A stretch of 64,000 nt of DNA from Sphingobacterium sp. (GTDB lineage Bacteria; Bacteroidota; Bacteroidia; Sphingobacteriales; Sphingobacteriaceae): positions 17,711 to 81,710 of the forward strand of contig JAIRVH010000045.1 in assembly GCA_031253985.1 (NCBI GenBank), in the 5' to 3' direction. How positions within the stretch are numbered: position 1 is the stretch's first letter; every line of letters begins with the position of its first letter. A model generated the notes under the pieces. That model made no database searches. It was given only the letters and a program-made list of their open reading frames with translations, and was not told where the DNA came from. A program made the translations under genes and the position numbers. Positions 63,401 through 64,000 of the stretch are shown one piece after another.

Positions 63401-63517
63401 ATCCAAAAACCCCTGGCTATTATGATTGTTGGCGGCCTCATTATTTGTATGATTCTATCGTTTTCAGTACTGCCAATTGTCTTTTACCTCGCTTATAAAA
63501 AAGAGAGCCGCGACTAG
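60422..63517 (+). CDS. RND efflux permease, heavy-metal (CzcA/CusA) type
   Basis: 1031 residues, standard for HME-RND pumps with 12 transmembrane helices and two large periplasmic loops. Opens with VSFSLKHSLVVLFFTLALLFGGIYAYLHTPIEAFPDVTNTRVRIITQWPGRSAEEIEKFVTLPVT, diagnostic for HME transporters. TM4 reads DFGLLLEG-TLVIVE with D395, E401 and E408, where CzcA has D-D-E, so one proton-relay aspartate is a glutamate here. It is the drug/proton antiporter of the tripartite pump. Metal range (for example Co/Zn/Cd or Cu/Ag) cannot be assigned. Followed by a terminator. Confidence 0.93.
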   Translation: MKKVVQNIVSFSLKHSLVVLFFTLALLFGGIYAYLHTPIEAFPDVTNTRVRIITQWPGRSAEEIEKFVTLPVTKEMNTIPKKTDVRSISLFGLSVVTIQFEDGVEDFYAQQYAGNKMRSIELPEGAESSIEPPSGATGEIFRYVVKSNLPIKEVSAIQDWVIERELVGVPGVADVVSFGGEEKIYEIKINPTELANYNLSPLDVYEAVSRSNINVGGDVIQKGNQAYVVRGVGLLDKIDDIGNILIKVVGNTPILVKHVAEIELGAKPRLGQVGLNQEDDLVQGIVIMLRGENPSAVVTKLKAKIEELNQRILPADVRIEPVIDRTKLVNNTVHTVSKNLIEGVILVSIIVFIFLNNWKTTFIVASVIPLAFLFAIILLKIQGLPANLISMGALDFGLLLEGTLVIVETVFVSLEREAHRLGTERFNKISKLGIIKKSAGSVAGYIFFALLILIVALTPIFSFQKVEGKMFSPLAFTLGYALLGSLILSLTYVPAMCKYLLKKNIKEDENKITKVSRNAIFKGFKKAFDHPKWTLSIFVAALLICIFRFSHYGSEFLPKLNEGAIYVRATLPNSVNLEESVKLTKTMKTKLMKQFDEIDFIMTQTGRPNDGTDPTGFFNIEFNIELKPEGEWKRKLSKEQLIGQMRDSLQTFPGINFGFSQPIQDNVEEYVAGVKSPLVIKIFGENLQDLENKANKFAESLKKVNGITDINVFKNIGLPELRIQLHDSKMAKYGVSTKDVQSVIEMTIGGQSVTHFYENERIFDVRLRFQKSYRDNPEKIGNIIIPTMNDQKVPLREIATIDYHTGPAFIYREGNSRYIGVGFNIEGRDLGSTIADAKKQIEKDVKLPKSYKVVWAGEFESKERATKQLMNVVPISLILILLLLYANFGNVKDTLISSLTLAFAFIGGFVSLWVTGTTFGISAGIGFIILFGVATIDGIVLIGIMKENLLNKMRLKPAIYEAVKSRIRPILMIALMGAMGLLPAALSNGMGSEIQKPLAIMIVGGLIICMILSFSVLPIVFYLAYKKESRD

Positions 63518-63545
63518 TTACCCATTTTTAATTATTATATACGAT

Positions 63546-63586
63546 ACAAAGGTTGCCTGTCAGACAGTGCAGCCTTTGTTATTTTT
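63546..63586 (+). terminator. Rho-independent terminator after the RND permease
   Basis: Arms ACAAAGGTTGC (63546-63556) and GCAGCCTTTGT (63569-63579) pair over 11 bp with one G-U, then TATTTTTAT. 28 bp after the stop. Confidence 0.8.
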
Positions 63587-63863
63587 ATATACAGCTGTTC
63601 GTTTCGTAATAGCGATCAAAATTTTAAGCAAATAGCGATATATCTTTTACAGGCTATTTTTTGTAAATCTTGTTATAAATGTTGAACTTACATTTAAGTT
63701 GCTAAAATTCAATCTCGACCGTAAAAAACACGCATCTGAAGTTTTGCAGAAAGAGGTTATAAATCTGTGTTTGAAATTAGAAAGCCATTCTTCCGGTTTC
63801 TTATGAGTGATATTTACTAGAAAAGGTCAATATTAGGTCAGTGTTGATTAATTCATAAGAAGA

Positions 63864-63890
63864 TTGACCTCGCTATTCCAAATAGATTTG
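63864..63890 (+). promoter_or_regulatory. Promoter of the aldolase gene with nearby inverted repeat
   Basis: TTG (63864-63866), 16-base spacer and TAGATTTG (63883-63890) approximate the Bacteroidota consensus, 28 bp before the ATG. An 8-bp inverted pair AGGTCAAT (63826-63833) / ATTGACCT (63863-63870) overlaps the -33 element and could be an operator. Confidence 0.5.
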
Positions 63891-63918
63891 TGATAAAGAA
63901 ATATTAAAATAATACGCT

Positions 63919-64000
63919 ATGGCACAATTTAAATGGGAAGGAATTTATCCTGCAATGTTATCACCATTTGATGAAAATGGAAATTTGGATTTTGATATGT
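63919..64000 (+). CDS. Dihydrodipicolinate synthase / N-acetylneuraminate lyase family aldolase (partial, runs off window)
   Basis: Only the first 27 codons are present. The start FKWEGIYPAMLSPFDENGNLDFDM is the typical beginning of DapA/NanA class I aldolases, with the G-I-x-P-A-x-x-x-P-F motif preceding the first barrel strand. The wording 'PAMLSPFDENG' resembles N-acetylneuraminate lyase-like members more than biosynthetic DapA, so a sialic acid or sugar-acid catabolic cluster may follow outside the window. The catalytic lysine is not in view. Confidence 0.75.
   Translation, partial: MAQFKWEGIYPAMLSPFDENGNLDFDM

Larger units (their letters stand above)
63518..63918. other. Intergenic region between efflux operon and aldolase
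   Basis: Contains the terminator (63546-63586), an inverted repeat and the promoter of the aldolase. No gene was seen. Confidence 0.5.

Noticed and set aside
63919..64000. Assignment as dapA (lysine biosynthesis)
   Set aside because: Only 27 codons are visible; the start resembles NanA-like members as much as DapA, so no symbol is given.

Overview
The window reads as a chromosomal segment of a Bacteroidota bacterium, most likely Sphingobacterium or a close Sphingobacteriaceae relative. The evidence is a SusC/SusD pair driven by an ECF sigma factor and a FecR anti-sigma factor, three consecutive GH92 mannosidases, many Sec or lipoprotein signals, low GC, several TAnnTTTG promoter boxes (the Bacteroidota -7 element), weak Shine-Dalgarno sites, and a B1 metallo-beta-lactamase of the flavobacterial type. 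The species is inferred from gene content; no rRNA is present.

Layout. 0-9.6 kb: FemAB-like transferase, outer-membrane beta-barrel protein, small exported NTF2-like protein, tRNA-Ala(GGC), B1 metallo-beta-lactamase, KdgF-like cupin, SF1 helicase, acyl-CoA dehydrogenase and an AraC regulator. 9.8-12.8 kb: NamZ-type exo-muramidase, PQQ-like beta-propeller and DUF2200. 12.9-15.3 kb: a compact AT-rich cassette of a ThiF/E1-like adenylyltransferase, an acyltransferase resembling LuxI/FeeM synthases, and a convergent LuxR-type regulator. This is the strongest candidate for an undescribed signalling system. 16-24.2 kb: three GH92 glycoside hydrolases in a row. 24.2-32 kb: housekeeping and hypothetical genes (GNAT, lipoproteins, glutaminyl cyclase, DUF72, a small-protein operon with two paralogues under a palindrome-overlapped promoter, an MRJP-family protein). 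32.2-33.8 kb: Old Yellow Enzyme divergent from HxlR. 33.9-43.4 kb: ECF sigma, FecR, SusC with STN domain, SusD, thioredoxin and TlpA, one nutrient-uptake locus. 43.5-43.6 kb: a noncoding 11-bp tandem repeat ending in a palindrome. 43.7-46 kb: FMN reductase, membrane protein, RimJ/L-like GNAT, hypothetical. 46.7-48.5 kb: an RNA-repair operon (RNA ligase plus HD-Pnk). 48.8-55.8 kb: Crp/Fnr regulator, hypothetical, double-DUF1080 protein with a Tat-exported Gfo/Idh/MocA oxidoreductase, DinB, HxlR divergent from a quinone-reductase-like flavoprotein, and an SDR pseudogene. 55.9-63.5 kb: two-component system followed by a TolC/CzcB/CzcA heavy-metal-type RND efflux operon, with three helically phased repeats before the efflux genes. 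The window ends inside a DapA/NanA-type aldolase.

The genes form several self-contained modules: cell-wall recycling, mannan and keto-sugar catabolism, sigma-regulated uptake, RNA repair and metal efflux. I see no CRISPR array, prophage or insertion sequence. All functions are assigned by reading motifs by eye; no database search was run.
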